Assembly: GCF_001556185.1 (NCBI RefSeq)
Contig: NZ_LSIJ01000010.1
Coordinates: forward strand, 11,518-75,517
Reading direction: 5' to 3'
Origin: Sphingomonas sp. CCH10-B3
GTDB taxonomy: Bacteria > Pseudomonadota > Alphaproteobacteria > Sphingomonadales > Sphingomonadaceae
Length of the DNA stretch: 64,000 nt
Positions 11,761 through 20,173 of this stretch are shown piece after piece. A program made the translations under genes and the position numbers. Position 1 is the first letter of the stretch, and each line of letters begins with the position of its first letter. Below the pieces are notes generated by a model, which was given only the letters and a program-made list of their open reading frames with translations, searched no databases and was not told where the DNA came from.

Positions 11761-12716
11761 TCCGCGCGGTCATTACCGGCACCGGATCGGCGCTGCCCAA
11801 GCGCTGCGTGCTCAATGCCGAGCTGGCCGAAATGGTCGACACCTCGGACGAATGGATCGTCGAGCGCACTGGCATTCGCCAGCGCTACATCGCAGGCGAA
11901 GGCGAGACGACGGCGAGTCTTGCGACCGATGCCGCGCGCGTCGCGCTGGCGGCTGCGGGGCGGGCGGCGAGCGATGTCGATCTGATCGTGCTGGCGACCG
12001 CCACGCCCGACCAGACCTTCCCGTCATCGGCGACCAAGGTCCAGCATGCGCTGGGCGCGGGCGATTGCGTCGCGTTCGATGTCGCGGCGGTGTGCTCTGG
12101 CTTCCTTTATGCGCTGCAGGTGGCGGAAAACATGATCCGCGCCGGCTCCGCACGTTGTGCGCTGGTGATCGGCGCTGAGACCTTCAGCCGCATCCTCGAC
12201 TGGGAAGACCGCGCGACCTGCGTGTTGTTCGGCGACGGAGCGGGCGCGATCGTGCTCGAAGCCGAAGAAAATGGCGATCGCGGCGTGCTGGCCAGCAAGC
12301 TCCATGCCGATGGCGCCTTCAACGACCTGCTCTACGTCGATGGCGGCCCGTCGACCACCGGCACGGTCGGCAAGGTGCGCATGAAGGGGCGCGAGGTCTT
12401 CCGCCACGCCGTCGCCAAGCTTGCGGGCGTCATGGAGGAAGTGCTGACGATGGCGGGCGAGGCCCCGGCCGATGTCGACTGGGTGGTGCCGCATCAGGCC
12501 AATATCCGCATTCTCGATGCGACCGCGAAGAAGCTCGGGCTCGATCCCGACCGCGTCGTCGTCACCGTCGATCGCCATGCGAATACCTCGGCAGCGTCGG
12601 TTCCGCTCGCGCTCGACACGGCGGTACGCGATGGCCGGATCAAGCGCGGCGACCTGCTCGTGCTCGAAGCGATGGGCGGTGGCTTCACCTGGGGAGCGGC
12701 GCTCGTCCGCTTCTGA
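11757..12716 (+). CDS. fabH: 3-oxoacyl-ACP synthase III (FabH)
   Basis: Initiates type II fatty acid synthesis by condensing acetyl-CoA with malonyl-ACP. The 319-residue protein has the full catalytic triad: Cys113 in [11 protein letters not shown], His246 in VPHQANIRI and Asn276 in HANTSAAS. The end ([17 protein letters not shown]) is standard. The start is fixed by the ATGA overlap with plsX. A short inverted repeat (TTGCG..CGCAA, about 12720-12733) follows the stop. Confidence 0.97.
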   Translation: MIRAVITGTGSALPKRCVLNAELAEMVDTSDEWIVERTGIRQRYIAGEGETTASLATDAARVALAAAGRAASDVDLIVLATATPDQTFPSSATKVQHALGAGDCVAFDVAAVCSGFLYALQVAENMIRAGSARCALVIGAETFSRILDWEDRATCVLFGDGAGAIVLEAEENGDRGVLASKLHADGAFNDLLYVDGGPSTTGTVGKVRMKGREVFRHAVAKLAGVMEEVLTMAGEAPADVDWVVPHQANIRILDATAKKLGLDPDRVVVTVDRHANTSAASVPLALDTAVRDGRIKRGDLLVLEAMGGGFTWGAALVRF

Positions 12717-12741
12717 TCGTTGCGGCATCGCAACAGATAAT

Positions 12742-12769
12742 TTGCCATGCATTACGACTGTGTTAGGCT
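12742..12769 (+). promoter_or_regulatory. Candidate sigma-70-type promoter for ihfA
   Basis: TTGCCA (12742-12747) and TAGGCT (12764-12769) are separated by 16 bp in the gap between fabH and ihfA. This would place the transcription start about 20 bases before the strong ribosome site of ihfA. Seen by eye only; read-through from fabH is equally possible. Confidence 0.3.
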
Positions 12770-12797
12770 CGACTCCTGTCAAGGGGAGGAATGCCGC

Positions 12798-13097
12798 ATG
12801 GCTGCTGCGGGAACTTTAACACGAGCCGATCTTGCCGAAGCACTGCACCGTCAGGTGGGTTTGTCGCGGACCGATTCGGCGCGGATGGTCGAAAATATCC
12901 TGAGCCACATGTGCCAGGCGCTGGCCGATGGCGAGAATGTGAAGATTTCGGGCTTTGGCACTTTCGTGCTGCGCGAGAAGGGCGAGCGGATCGGCCGCAA
13001 TCCCAAGACTGGCGTCGAAGTGCCGATCGCACCGCGCAAGGTGATGACGTTCCGCGCCAGCCAGATGCTGCGCGAACGCATCGTCAAGGCGGGGTAA
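12798..13097 (+). CDS. ihfA: Integration host factor subunit alpha
   Basis: A 99-residue DNA-bending protein of the HU/IHF family. The sequence [19 protein letters not shown] and the beta-arm [21 protein letters not shown] followed by [13 protein letters not shown] identify the IHF alpha subunit. The proline that intercalates in the DNA arm is in the expected place. The near-perfect ribosome site AAGGGGAGGA (12781-12790) decides the start; the nearer ATG at 12791 is out of frame. MerR follows 12 bp downstream, a conserved pairing. Confidence 0.96.
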   Translation: MAAAGTLTRADLAEALHRQVGLSRTDSARMVENILSHMCQALADGENVKISGFGTFVLREKGERIGRNPKTGVEVPIAPRKVMTFRASQMLRERIVKAG

Positions 13098-13109
13098 GGT
13101 ATTCAGATT

Positions 13110-13436
13110 ATGTCGGAAAAGGCGCCAGGCGCCTATCGGACGATTGGCGAATTGTCTGAAGAGACGGGGGTTGCGCGCCACATCCTGCGCTATTGGGAAA
13201 CGCGCTTCCCCCAGCTTCGCCCGCTGACCCGCGCTGGTCGGCGGCGTTATTACCGGCCCGACGATGTCGCGCTGGTGCGCCGGATCAACACGCTGCTCGG
13301 CGATGAAGGCTATACGATCCGCGGCGTCCAGACGTTGCTGGCGAGCGAAGGCAAGACGGTTGTGACCTGCGACGCACGGGCGGTTCAGGCGGTCCGTGAC
13401 GCTCTGGTTGCTGCGCTGGCGGCCGACGTCGGCTGA
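13110..13436 (+). CDS. MerR family transcriptional regulator
   Basis: A 108-residue protein. Residues 10-78 form a MerR winged helix-turn-helix (YRTIGELSEETGVARHILRY, then WETRF...RRYYRPDDVALVRRI). The C-terminus is short and lacks cysteines, so it is not a classical metal sensor. This ihfA-linked MerR is widespread in alphaproteobacteria, but its ligand is unknown to me. A 7-bp GC hairpin at 13442-13464 follows the stop codon. In many relatives a tRNA-Pro gene lies next; I could not find one here. Confidence 0.85.
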   Translation: MSEKAPGAYRTIGELSEETGVARHILRYWETRFPQLRPLTRAGRRRYYRPDDVALVRRINTLLGDEGYTIRGVQTLLASEGKTVVTCDARAVQAVRDALVAALAADVG

Positions 13437-13518
13437 CGGTTGCGCGCCGCGACTCGGGGCGCGCGACTCGCTCAAAAGGGGGCCTCAAACCGCTAGTCGG
13501 GACCCGATCGTCGCTTGC

Positions 13519-14148
13519 TTACCCGGATTGGGTATCGCGCGCCGCCGCCAGCCCGTGGCGCAAGAGTTGCGCGATCACGCCGGCGACGGTCTCGGCGCTG
13601 AGGTCCTCGCCCCAGACGCCGTAGCGCAGACCGAGAAACACGTTCATCCCCATGATCGCCCAGGCATGCACTTCGCTATGCTCGCCGCGCACTTCGCCGC
13701 GCGCCGCCGCAGCTTCCAGCCGTTGGGCGATACGCTCGGCCGTCGTCGAATAATGCGCACGGAAACTGTCGGGATCGACGAATTCGGCTTCGTCGATGAT
13801 GCGATAGATTTCCTTATGGCCGCGCACGAAGTCGATGAAGGCCTTCAACCCGGCCTGCTCGGCAGCGACCTGGTCGGGTGCGGTCTGGAGCACCGGAGCG
13901 ACATGGTCACGGACCTGATCCGACATGTCGCGCACCAACGCGCGGAACAGCGCGTCCTTGCTGTCGAAATAGGTGTAGAAACTGCCCAGCGCGACGCCCG
14001 CACGCCGAGTGATCCCGCTGATCGACGCTTCATGAAAACCGCGCTCGCCGAACTCGCTGCGCGCGGCGTCGAGGATGGCGCGCCGCGTCCGGCGGCCGCG
14101 GTCGGTACGCGGCTGCTTGGCATCGGTCGAGGCGGTCGGCACCGGCAT
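13519..14148 (-). CDS. TetR family repressor, divergent from TonB receptor
   Basis: About 209 residues. The N-terminal DNA-binding region contains RRAILDAARSEFGERGFHEA and the recognition helix region RRAGVALGSFYTYFDSKDAL, standard for TetR/AcrR. The C-terminal ligand domain is unassigned. I place the start at 14148 (MPVPTAS) rather than 14178, because the latter falls inside the inverted repeat at 14167-14188 that looks like its own operator. A weak minus-strand promoter would then start transcription almost at the ATG. It probably represses both itself and the receptor. Confidence 0.85.
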   Translation of the reverse strand: MPVPTASTDAKQPRTDRGRRTRRAILDAARSEFGERGFHEASISGITRRAGVALGSFYTYFDSKDALFRALVRDMSDQVRDHVAPVLQTAPDQVAAEQAGLKAFIDFVRGHKEIYRIIDEAEFVDPDSFRAHYSTTAERIAQRLEAAAARGEVRGEHSEVHAWAIMGMNVFLGLRYGVWGEDLSAETVAGVIAQLLRHGLAAARDTQSG

Positions 14149-14166
14149 TACGTCAGATAGTTTCTC

Positions 14167-14188
14167 AAGTTGAAACATGGTTCAACTT
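14167..14188. promoter_or_regulatory. Candidate TetR operator (8-bp arms)
   Basis: AAGTTGAA (14167-14174) and TTCAACTT (14181-14188) are perfect inverted arms separated by 6 bp, the geometry of a TetR-family half-site pair. It lies between the tetR gene and the TonB-dependent receptor and overlaps the -35 and spacer of the receptor promoter. Binding would block receptor transcription. Confidence 0.6.
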
Positions 14189-14198
14189 TCAGTATAGA
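14170..14198 (+). promoter_or_regulatory. Promoter of the TonB-dependent receptor
   Basis: TTGAAA (14170-14175), a 17-bp spacer and TATAGA (14193-14198) form a good sigma-70-type promoter reading towards the receptor gene. Predicted transcription start is near 14205, leaving about 50 bases of leader ending in the strong ribosome site TAAGGAGGGA. Confidence 0.55.
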
Positions 14199-14255
14199 TG
14201 TCCCGACCCCGAGCGCAACCCGCAGAAGTCCGCGCCGGCCTAAGGAGGGATTTTG

Positions 14256-16592
14256 ATGACCTACCGCACTGCCTGTCTGCGCGCCGCGCTGTTCGCCGGC
14301 GCCGCGATGATCGCCCTGCCTGCCGCAGCACAGACCGCGCCGGCACCCGCACCCGACGCGCAACCCGCCGTTACCGAAGGTGACGATGTCGTCGTCGTCG
14401 CCCGCCGCCGCGAGGAACGGCTGCTCGATGTGCCGATCGCGGTGTCGGCGCTGTCGCAGACCGACCTCGCCAGGCTGCAGGCAATCGACCTGTCGGGCAT
14501 TCAGGGCGCGATCCCCAACGTCAATCTGGTGCAGGGCCGCGGTTCATCGACCAGCGCCAACTTTTTCATCCGCGGCATCGGCCAGCCCGATGCGCTGCAG
14601 ACCTTCGACCCCGCCGTCGGCGTCTATGTCGATGGCGTCTATCTCAGCCGCATTCAGGGTGCGCTGCTCAACCTGTTCGATGTCCAGCGCGTCGAAGTGC
14701 TGCGCGGGCCGCAGGGCACGCTCTATGGCAAGAACACGATCGGCGGCGCGGTCAACATCGTCACCCGCAAGCCCGACCTGAACGCCTTCCATGCGAGCGC
14801 CGACGTGACCTATGGCGCCTATGATCAGGTGCTGCTCAACGGTTATGTCACCGTGCCGCTGGCGCGCGATGTGCTCGCGCTGTCGGTCGCGGGCACCTAT
14901 GACACGCGCGACGGGCTCGTCACCGATCCGCGCACCGGGCGCCGCTTCAACGACCGCAATCTCTGGGCCGGGCGCGGCATCCTGCGCTTCAAGCCTGCCG
15001 ATGGCTTCGAATTCACGCTGTCGGGCGATTACACCAAACAGCGCAATGCCGCGACGCTCGGCTATCCGACCGCGCCGCTGCTCCAGACCAGCCTGTTTCC
15101 GGCGGGCGCCACCGTGCTGGTGCCGGCAGAGCCCTATGGCCCGTACAACTTCCGCGCCTCGACCAGCCTGACCCCGGGGCAGGGGCAGCGGCTCGACCAT
15201 TGGGGCATCGGCTTCACAGCCAACATCGACATCACCGACACGCTGCAATTCGTGTCGATCACCGGCTATCGCAAGCTCGACCCCAATTTCTTCATAGACA
15301 TCGATGCCAGCCAGTTCTTCCTCGGCGACGTGTTCGTCGGCGTCGACCAGAAGCAGTTCAGCCAGGAACTTCAGCTCAAATACAATGGCAACAAGCTGAA
15401 GGGCGTGTTCGGGCTCTATTACCTCGACGAAAATGTCACCTCGAATCAGACCGCGTTCGGCAATGACATTTTCACGTTCCTGGGCGCGCCGACAACGTTC
15501 ACCCGGCTGATCAACGACGCGCAGAACACCAAGAGCTATGCCGCCTTCGGCCAGTTCACTTATGATTTCACCAGCCGCTTCGCCTTCACGGCGGGGCTGC
15601 GCTATACGCGTGAGGACAGGCGCTACAACCGCTTCACGACGACGATCTCGTCGCTGGCCGCGCTCAACAATCTGCAGTTCCGCTTCCCCGACAATCTGCC
15701 GGCACCGCTCAACGCGGACAATGTTGCGAGCTTCGATGCGTGGACGCCGAGCTTCACGCTCAGCTTCAAGCCCGACCGCGACAGTCTGATCTATGCAAGC
15801 GCCAGCCGCGGCTTCAAATCGGGCGGGTTCAATGGCCGCGCGAACAGCGTCAACGACCTGACCTTGGTCGTGAACGGCACCCCGACGATCGTCAATCGCT
15901 TCCGCCCGGAGACGGTGTGGACTTATGAAATCGGCGCCAAGGGCAGCTTCGCCGATGGCCGGGTGAAGCTGTCGGCGGCGGCATTTTATTCGGATTACAG
16001 CAATTTCCAGGCGCGCGTTGGCGGCGGCGTGGTGGGGGCCGCCAATACCGGCGTCTTCCCGGTCATCAACGCCGGCAAGCTGCGGATCTGGGGCTTCGAG
16101 GTCGAAGCGGTGGCGAAGCCCTCTCGCGCGCTGACGCTGACCGGCTCGCTCGGCTATCTCGATGCGAAGTATCTGCGCTTCGACGACGGTCGGCGGGTGC
16201 CGCCGGGCACTTTCTCGTGCAACCCGACCGGCGCCGCCGTCACTTGCCGTCCGGCGTTTGCCCCGCCGATCTCCGCGCGGCTGGCGGGCGACTATGTCGT
16301 GCCAATCGGGTCGAACAAGCTGACGCTCGGCATCGAAGGCCGGTTCATCGACAAGCAATTCCTGTCGGTCGACAATCGCCCCGGCCTGACCGAGCCCGGC
16401 TATGCGCTCGGCAACGCCTATGTGCAGCTCGATCTCGATAACAGCCGCTATTATCTGCGCGGCGCGGTGAAGAATTTCTCCGACACGCGCTACCGCACCG
16501 ACGGGCAGGAATTCTCGAGCGTCGCCAACATCCAGACGGTCTATTATGGCGATCCGCGGACGTGGACGATCACCGCAGGTTTCCGCTTCTGA
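14256..16592 (+). CDS. TonB-dependent outer-membrane receptor
   Basis: A 778-residue receptor. It has a signal peptide ending PAAAQ, a TonB box-like DDVVVVARRREERL about residue 43, a plug domain (FFIRGIGQPDALQTF, VEVLRGPQGTLYGKNTIGGAVNIVTR), and a beta-barrel ending in aromatic WTITAGFRF. It belongs to the large sphingomonad family related to FyuA/CirA and pesticin-type receptors, which import siderophores, sugars or aromatic compounds. The ligand is not evident. The start is set by TAAGGAGGGA 5 bases upstream. Control by the adjacent TetR protein is likely. cutA follows 11 bp after the stop. Confidence 0.93.
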   Translation: MTYRTACLRAALFAGAAMIALPAAAQTAPAPAPDAQPAVTEGDDVVVVARRREERLLDVPIAVSALSQTDLARLQAIDLSGIQGAIPNVNLVQGRGSSTSANFFIRGIGQPDALQTFDPAVGVYVDGVYLSRIQGALLNLFDVQRVEVLRGPQGTLYGKNTIGGAVNIVTRKPDLNAFHASADVTYGAYDQVLLNGYVTVPLARDVLALSVAGTYDTRDGLVTDPRTGRRFNDRNLWAGRGILRFKPADGFEFTLSGDYTKQRNAATLGYPTAPLLQTSLFPAGATVLVPAEPYGPYNFRASTSLTPGQGQRLDHWGIGFTANIDITDTLQFVSITGYRKLDPNFFIDIDASQFFLGDVFVGVDQKQFSQELQLKYNGNKLKGVFGLYYLDENVTSNQTAFGNDIFTFLGAPTTFTRLINDAQNTKSYAAFGQFTYDFTSRFAFTAGLRYTREDRRYNRFTTTISSLAALNNLQFRFPDNLPAPLNADNVASFDAWTPSFTLSFKPDRDSLIYASASRGFKSGGFNGRANSVNDLTLVVNGTPTIVNRFRPETVWTYEIGAKGSFADGRVKLSAAAFYSDYSNFQARVGGGVVGAANTGVFPVINAGKLRIWGFEVEAVAKPSRALTLTGSLGYLDAKYLRFDDGRRVPPGTFSCNPTGAAVTCRPAFAPPISARLAGDYVVPIGSNKLTLGIEGRFIDKQFLSVDNRPGLTEPGYALGNAYVQLDLDNSRYYLRGAVKNFSDTRYRTDGQEFSSVANIQTVYYGDPRTWTITAGFRF

Positions 16593-16603
16593 CCGGCTGC
16601 ATC

Positions 16604-16918
16604 GTGCTGATGTGCGCGGTGGGCGGGCGCGACGAGGCCGAGGCGATCGCCACGGCTTTGGTTGAGGCCCGGCTCGCCGCGTGCGTCCAGTTAATGCCGG
16701 TCGACAGTGTTTACCGCTGGGAAGGCGCGATCGAGCGGTCGAGCGAAGTGATGCTCCACGCCAAGACCATGCACACGAAGCTCGCCGAGGCCGAGGCGCT
16801 GATCAAGGCGCGGCACAGCTATGCGGTGCCGGAGATCATCGTGCTGCCGATCGTCGGCGGCTCGGCTGAATATCTGGACTGGATTCGCGCCGAAGTCAGC
16901 GCTCCCGCGTCGCGCTGA
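16604..16918 (+). CDS. cutA: CutA1 divalent-cation tolerance family protein
   Basis: About 104 residues of a trimeric ferredoxin-like protein. The family blocks are visible: ARLAACVQLMPVDSVYRWEGAIE, HAKT, and AVPEIIVLPIVGGSAEYLDWI. In E. coli cutA mutants are copper-sensitive, but the biochemical role is unsettled. The start is uncertain: GTG at 16604 gives an N-terminus like that of Thermotoga CutA; ATG at 16562 would overlap the receptor gene by 31 bp, and ATG at 16610 would trim strand one. Close spacing suggests co-transcription with the receptor. Its last 23 bp overlap the end of prfC on the other strand. Confidence 0.9.
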   Translation: MLMCAVGGRDEAEAIATALVEARLAACVQLMPVDSVYRWEGAIERSSEVMLHAKTMHTKLAEAEALIKARHSYAVPEIIVLPIVGGSAEYLDWIRAEVSAPASR

Positions 16919-18467
16919 AGGTCACCTTGTTGTATCGCTCGGCGATGTAATTCACTTCCCACGCCGATTTCGCCATGAACACCGGATTGCCGTCGCGGTC
17001 CTTGGCCATCGCGCCGCGATTGAGGTCCATGAAGTTCTTGAGCTCGGCCGGATCGCTCGCCGACACCCAGCGCGCGGTTTCGAACGGCGCCATCTCGAGC
17101 CCGGCGTCGACCTTGTATTCGGCTTCGAGCCGCGACAGCAGCACGTCGAGCTGGAGCTGGCCGACGACGCCGATGATCCAGTTCGAGCCGATTTCGGGGT
17201 AGAAGACCTGCGTCACGCCTTCCTCGGCCATGTCGTCGAGCGCCTTGCGCAGCTGCTTGGTCTTGGTCGGGTCCTTGAGCGCCACGCGGCGCAGGATTTC
17301 GGGCGCGAAATTGGGAAGACCGGTGAAGCGCACGGCCGCGCGTTCGGACAATGTGTCGCCCACCCGCAGCGTGCCGTGGTTGGGAATGCCGATGATGTCG
17401 CCCGGGAAAGCCTCGTCCGCCAGCTCGCGGTTCTGCGCGAAGAACAGGATCGGCGAATGGATCGCGATCGGCTTGCCGTGGCCGGTCGGCGTCAGCTTCA
17501 TGCCGCGTTTGAACGTCCCCGAACACAGCCGCATGAAGGCGATCCGGTCGCGGTGCTGCGGGTCCATGTTCGCCTGCACCTTGAATACGAAGCCGGTGAC
17601 TTCGGTGCCATCGGGGCTCACCGGGGCAGGCTCGGCGGGCTGCGGGCGCGGCCCCGGCGCGTGGCGGGCGAGCGCGTCGATCAGCTCGCCGACGCCGAAA
17701 TCCTTGAGCGCCGAGCCGAAATAGACCGGCGTCTGGTCACCGCTGCGATAGGCTTCGGCATCGAACGCGCCATAGCCGCCCAGCGCAAGTTCGGCTTCCT
17801 CGCGCAGTCTTGTGAGCCCCTCGCTCGACAGCGCATCGGCAAGCGCCGGATCGTCGAGCCCGGCAAAGCGCGTCGCCTTGCCCAGAAATTCGCGGCTGCC
17901 GCCCTCGGGCTGCCGCAGCGTGTCGCCGTGGAAGTCGTAGATCCCTTCGAATTCGCCGCCCATGCCGATCGGCCAGCTCATTGGCGTCACGTCGAGCGCG
18001 AGCAGATCGGCGATCTCGTCGAGCAACGCGAACGGGTCGCGCCCCTCGCGGTCGACTTTGTTGACGAACGTGATGATCGGCACCGACCGCAACCGGCACA
18101 CTTCGAACAGCTTGCGCGTCTGCGCCTCGATGCCGCGCGCGGCGTCGATCACCATCACCGCCGAATCGACCGCGGTCAGCGTGCGATAAGTGTCTTCGCT
18201 GAAATCCTCGTGGCCCGGTGTGTCGAGCAGGTTGAAGGTGATGCCGTCCTTTTCGAATGTCATCACCGACGACGTGACCGAAATGCCGCGCTGCTGCTCG
18301 ATCTTCATCCAGTCGGAGCGAGCACGCCGATTGGCGCCGCGCGCCTTGACCTCGCCCGCCAGATGGATCGCGCCGCCGAAATAGAGCAGCTTTTCGGTGA
18401 GCGTGGTCTTGCCGGCGTCGGGGTGGGAAATGATCGCGAAAGTGCGGCGTTCGAAAGGCGATGTCAT
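16896..18467 (-). CDS. prfC: Peptide chain release factor 3
   Basis: A 523-residue GTPase that recycles RF1/RF2 from the ribosome after termination. G1 is SHPDAGKTTLTEKLL, G2 lies in the EQQRGISVTSS block, G3 is DTPGHEDFSED and G4 is NKVDREGRDP. The elongation-factor-like domains II and III follow (GFVFKVQANMDPQHRDRIAF, then VFYPEIGSNWIIGVVGQLQLDVL). The RF3-specific EYKVDAGLEMAPFETARWV is present. Only some bacteria carry RF3. The convergent 3' overlap with cutA is unusual. Confidence 0.97.
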   Translation of the reverse strand: MTSPFERRTFAIISHPDAGKTTLTEKLLYFGGAIHLAGEVKARGANRRARSDWMKIEQQRGISVTSSVMTFEKDGITFNLLDTPGHEDFSEDTYRTLTAVDSAVMVIDAARGIEAQTRKLFEVCRLRSVPIITFVNKVDREGRDPFALLDEIADLLALDVTPMSWPIGMGGEFEGIYDFHGDTLRQPEGGSREFLGKATRFAGLDDPALADALSSEGLTRLREEAELALGGYGAFDAEAYRSGDQTPVYFGSALKDFGVGELIDALARHAPGPRPQPAEPAPVSPDGTEVTGFVFKVQANMDPQHRDRIAFMRLCSGTFKRGMKLTPTGHGKPIAIHSPILFFAQNRELADEAFPGDIIGIPNHGTLRVGDTLSERAAVRFTGLPNFAPEILRRVALKDPTKTKQLRKALDDMAEEGVTQVFYPEIGSNWIIGVVGQLQLDVLLSRLEAEYKVDAGLEMAPFETARWVSASDPAELKNFMDLNRGAMAKDRDGNPVFMAKSAWEVNYIAERYNKVTFSATRER

Positions 18468-18538
18468 CGGCTGCGGTTAGCCCCCGGGGCTTACCGAGTC
18501 GAGAGTTCGTCCTTCCGGCGGCCTCGCCCGAACGACCG

Positions 18539-20047
18539 CTATTGCAGCGGGGGCTGGCAGTTGCGGGGATCGCAAATCGCGCGCTGGCCGAGATAGGCTC
18601 TCGACGCCTGCAGGAGACCGCGCAATCGGCCGGTCCGGTCGCCCAAGCAGCGCGGATCACTGTCCGGACAGCCGCCATTGCTGGCGCTGCCAGCGCTGCG
18701 CGCCATCGCGGCCAAATCGACCACCGCGGATCCATTGCGGCTGGTGATTACGCCGCTCATGCACGATGCCGTCGCTTCGCCGGCGGCGGCGGTCGACTCG
18801 ACCGGGTTCGGGCATTTGTTAAGCGCTTCGTCAAACGCGGTGCGCATCGAAGCCGACTGTGACGGGGCCGAGCGGCTGCCGCAAGCGATACTGAGCGGGC
18901 CGCCTAGGTCATCGCCACCATCCGGGCCGGGCCGCGACGTATCGCCGCCGCTGGTCGGCGGTGGCGTTGTGTCGCTGCCCTCGGCGGGTGGCTCGCTGCT
19001 GGCCGGCTCGCTGGCGGCTGCCTCTCGGCGGCGTTCCTCTGCTTCGATCTGGCGATGGCGTGCCTCGGCGATCAGTCCGAGCTGGCCGCCCCCCGCGACT
19101 TCATGCGCGCTGAATTCAAGGATTGCGACCAACCCGATCAATGGACTCATGATGACAAAGCGACCGGCGGCGGCCAACTGGTCCCGCTCGCCATCGAAGC
19201 CGTTCGACGCGAAGTCGAGCAGCCCCTGCGTCGCGGGTAAGGGATTGTCGGGATCGAGCGACCGCGTGCCGCCCGAAAAACGTGCGCGGACCGGATCGAA
19301 GCCCGCACAGACGAAATCCATCGGATCGCGCGGCGGCTTGCCCCGCGACCCAGAGCGCGACGGCGCTCCGGTCCCGGCCAGGGTGGTGCTGCCGGCGCCC
19401 GGGCAGCCCGACGCATCGCCCCGCGCCCTTTCGGCAGGCGTCGAGTGGCGCGGCCCGCCCACGCAAAATGGATTCTGCCCGCTCAGCATTCGGTCGAACG
19501 CCGCCCGCCCGGCTTCGCCGGCAAAGGTGATCCGCGCAAAGCCATCTTCCTGCGTCAACACCGAAAGATCGACGATATTGTCGCGGTCGCTGTCGATCAG
19601 CAGTTCCGATGCCCCGCGCGACATCAGATAGGCGCCCGCTACATTGCCACTACGGTCGAGCAGCCGCTTGCCGATCACGCCCGAGCGCCCGACGAAAAAG
19701 CCGTCGCGCCCGGTCCGAGACGCATCGGACCAACGCGCCGTCATCAGCGTGAAGCCTGCACTGCCAAAAGCCGGCAGGCCGAGGATACCGCGCCGGTTGG
19801 TAACAGCGATGCCGCCGCCCGTGCGGACATTGAGCACGATTTCGGTATAGTTGCGCTGGAGCGCAGACAGCGCCGCCGTCGAAGGCGTGGTCGGGGCCTT
19901 GCGAAGGACCGGCGAAACGGGGATCGATTGAGCATGCGCGCTCGACGTCAACCCGAGCGATATTGCTCCTGCTATCGATCCGAGCACCGTCAATGCCTGA
20001 CGATTGGGTTTAAGTTGCTTGGCCAGCTGCAAAACGAAGCGTCGCAT
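18539..20047 (-). CDS. Unrecognised 502-aa secreted protein
   Basis: The protein starts with a basic region and a signal peptide ending SSAHAQS (about residue 41), preceded by the ribosome site GAGGGGGAG. Residues about 60-175 look like a compact beta-rich domain (NYTEIVLNVRTGGGIAVTNRRG) and contain the loop DSDRDNIVDLS at 153-163, which resembles a calcium-binding EF-hand or dockerin loop. A hydrophobic segment (FVIMSPLIGLVAILEFS) follows mid-protein. Then comes a charged helix (EARHRQIEAEERRREAAA), a long Pro/Ser/Gly/Asp-rich linker, and a C-terminal region with several cysteines (SNGGCPDSDPRCLG, ICDPRNCQ). I know no family with this layout. It lies alone between prfC and the epimerase gene. 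Confidence 0.8.
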   Translation of the reverse strand: MRRFVLQLAKQLKPNRQALTVLGSIAGAISLGLTSSAHAQSIPVSPVLRKAPTTPSTAALSALQRNYTEIVLNVRTGGGIAVTNRRGILGLPAFGSAGFTLMTARWSDASRTGRDGFFVGRSGVIGKRLLDRSGNVAGAYLMSRGASELLIDSDRDNIVDLSVLTQEDGFARITFAGEAGRAAFDRMLSGQNPFCVGGPRHSTPAERARGDASGCPGAGSTTLAGTGAPSRSGSRGKPPRDPMDFVCAGFDPVRARFSGGTRSLDPDNPLPATQGLLDFASNGFDGERDQLAAAGRFVIMSPLIGLVAILEFSAHEVAGGGQLGLIAEARHRQIEAEERRREAAASEPASSEPPAEGSDTTPPPTSGGDTSRPGPDGGDDLGGPLSIACGSRSAPSQSASMRTAFDEALNKCPNPVESTAAAGEATASCMSGVITSRNGSAVVDLAAMARSAGSASNGGCPDSDPRCLGDRTGRLRGLLQASRAYLGQRAICDPRNCQPPLQ

Positions 20048-20173
20048 GTCCGACTCCCCCTCTGTTCGGGACGCGGTGCGAAATGCTACGCTACTTATGC
20101 CCATGCGCAAGCGAATTTGCATCGCGCCAAGGCCGAAGGCCACGATCTTGGCGCGAACCGTCCAGACTGTCGG

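Noticed and set aside
13437..13518. Possible tRNA-Pro after ihfA-merR
   Set aside because: This position often holds tRNA-Pro in alphaproteobacteria, but the sequence lacks a cloverleaf, T-loop GTTCRA and CCA-adjacent acceptor pairing. Only a 7-bp GC hairpin is present.
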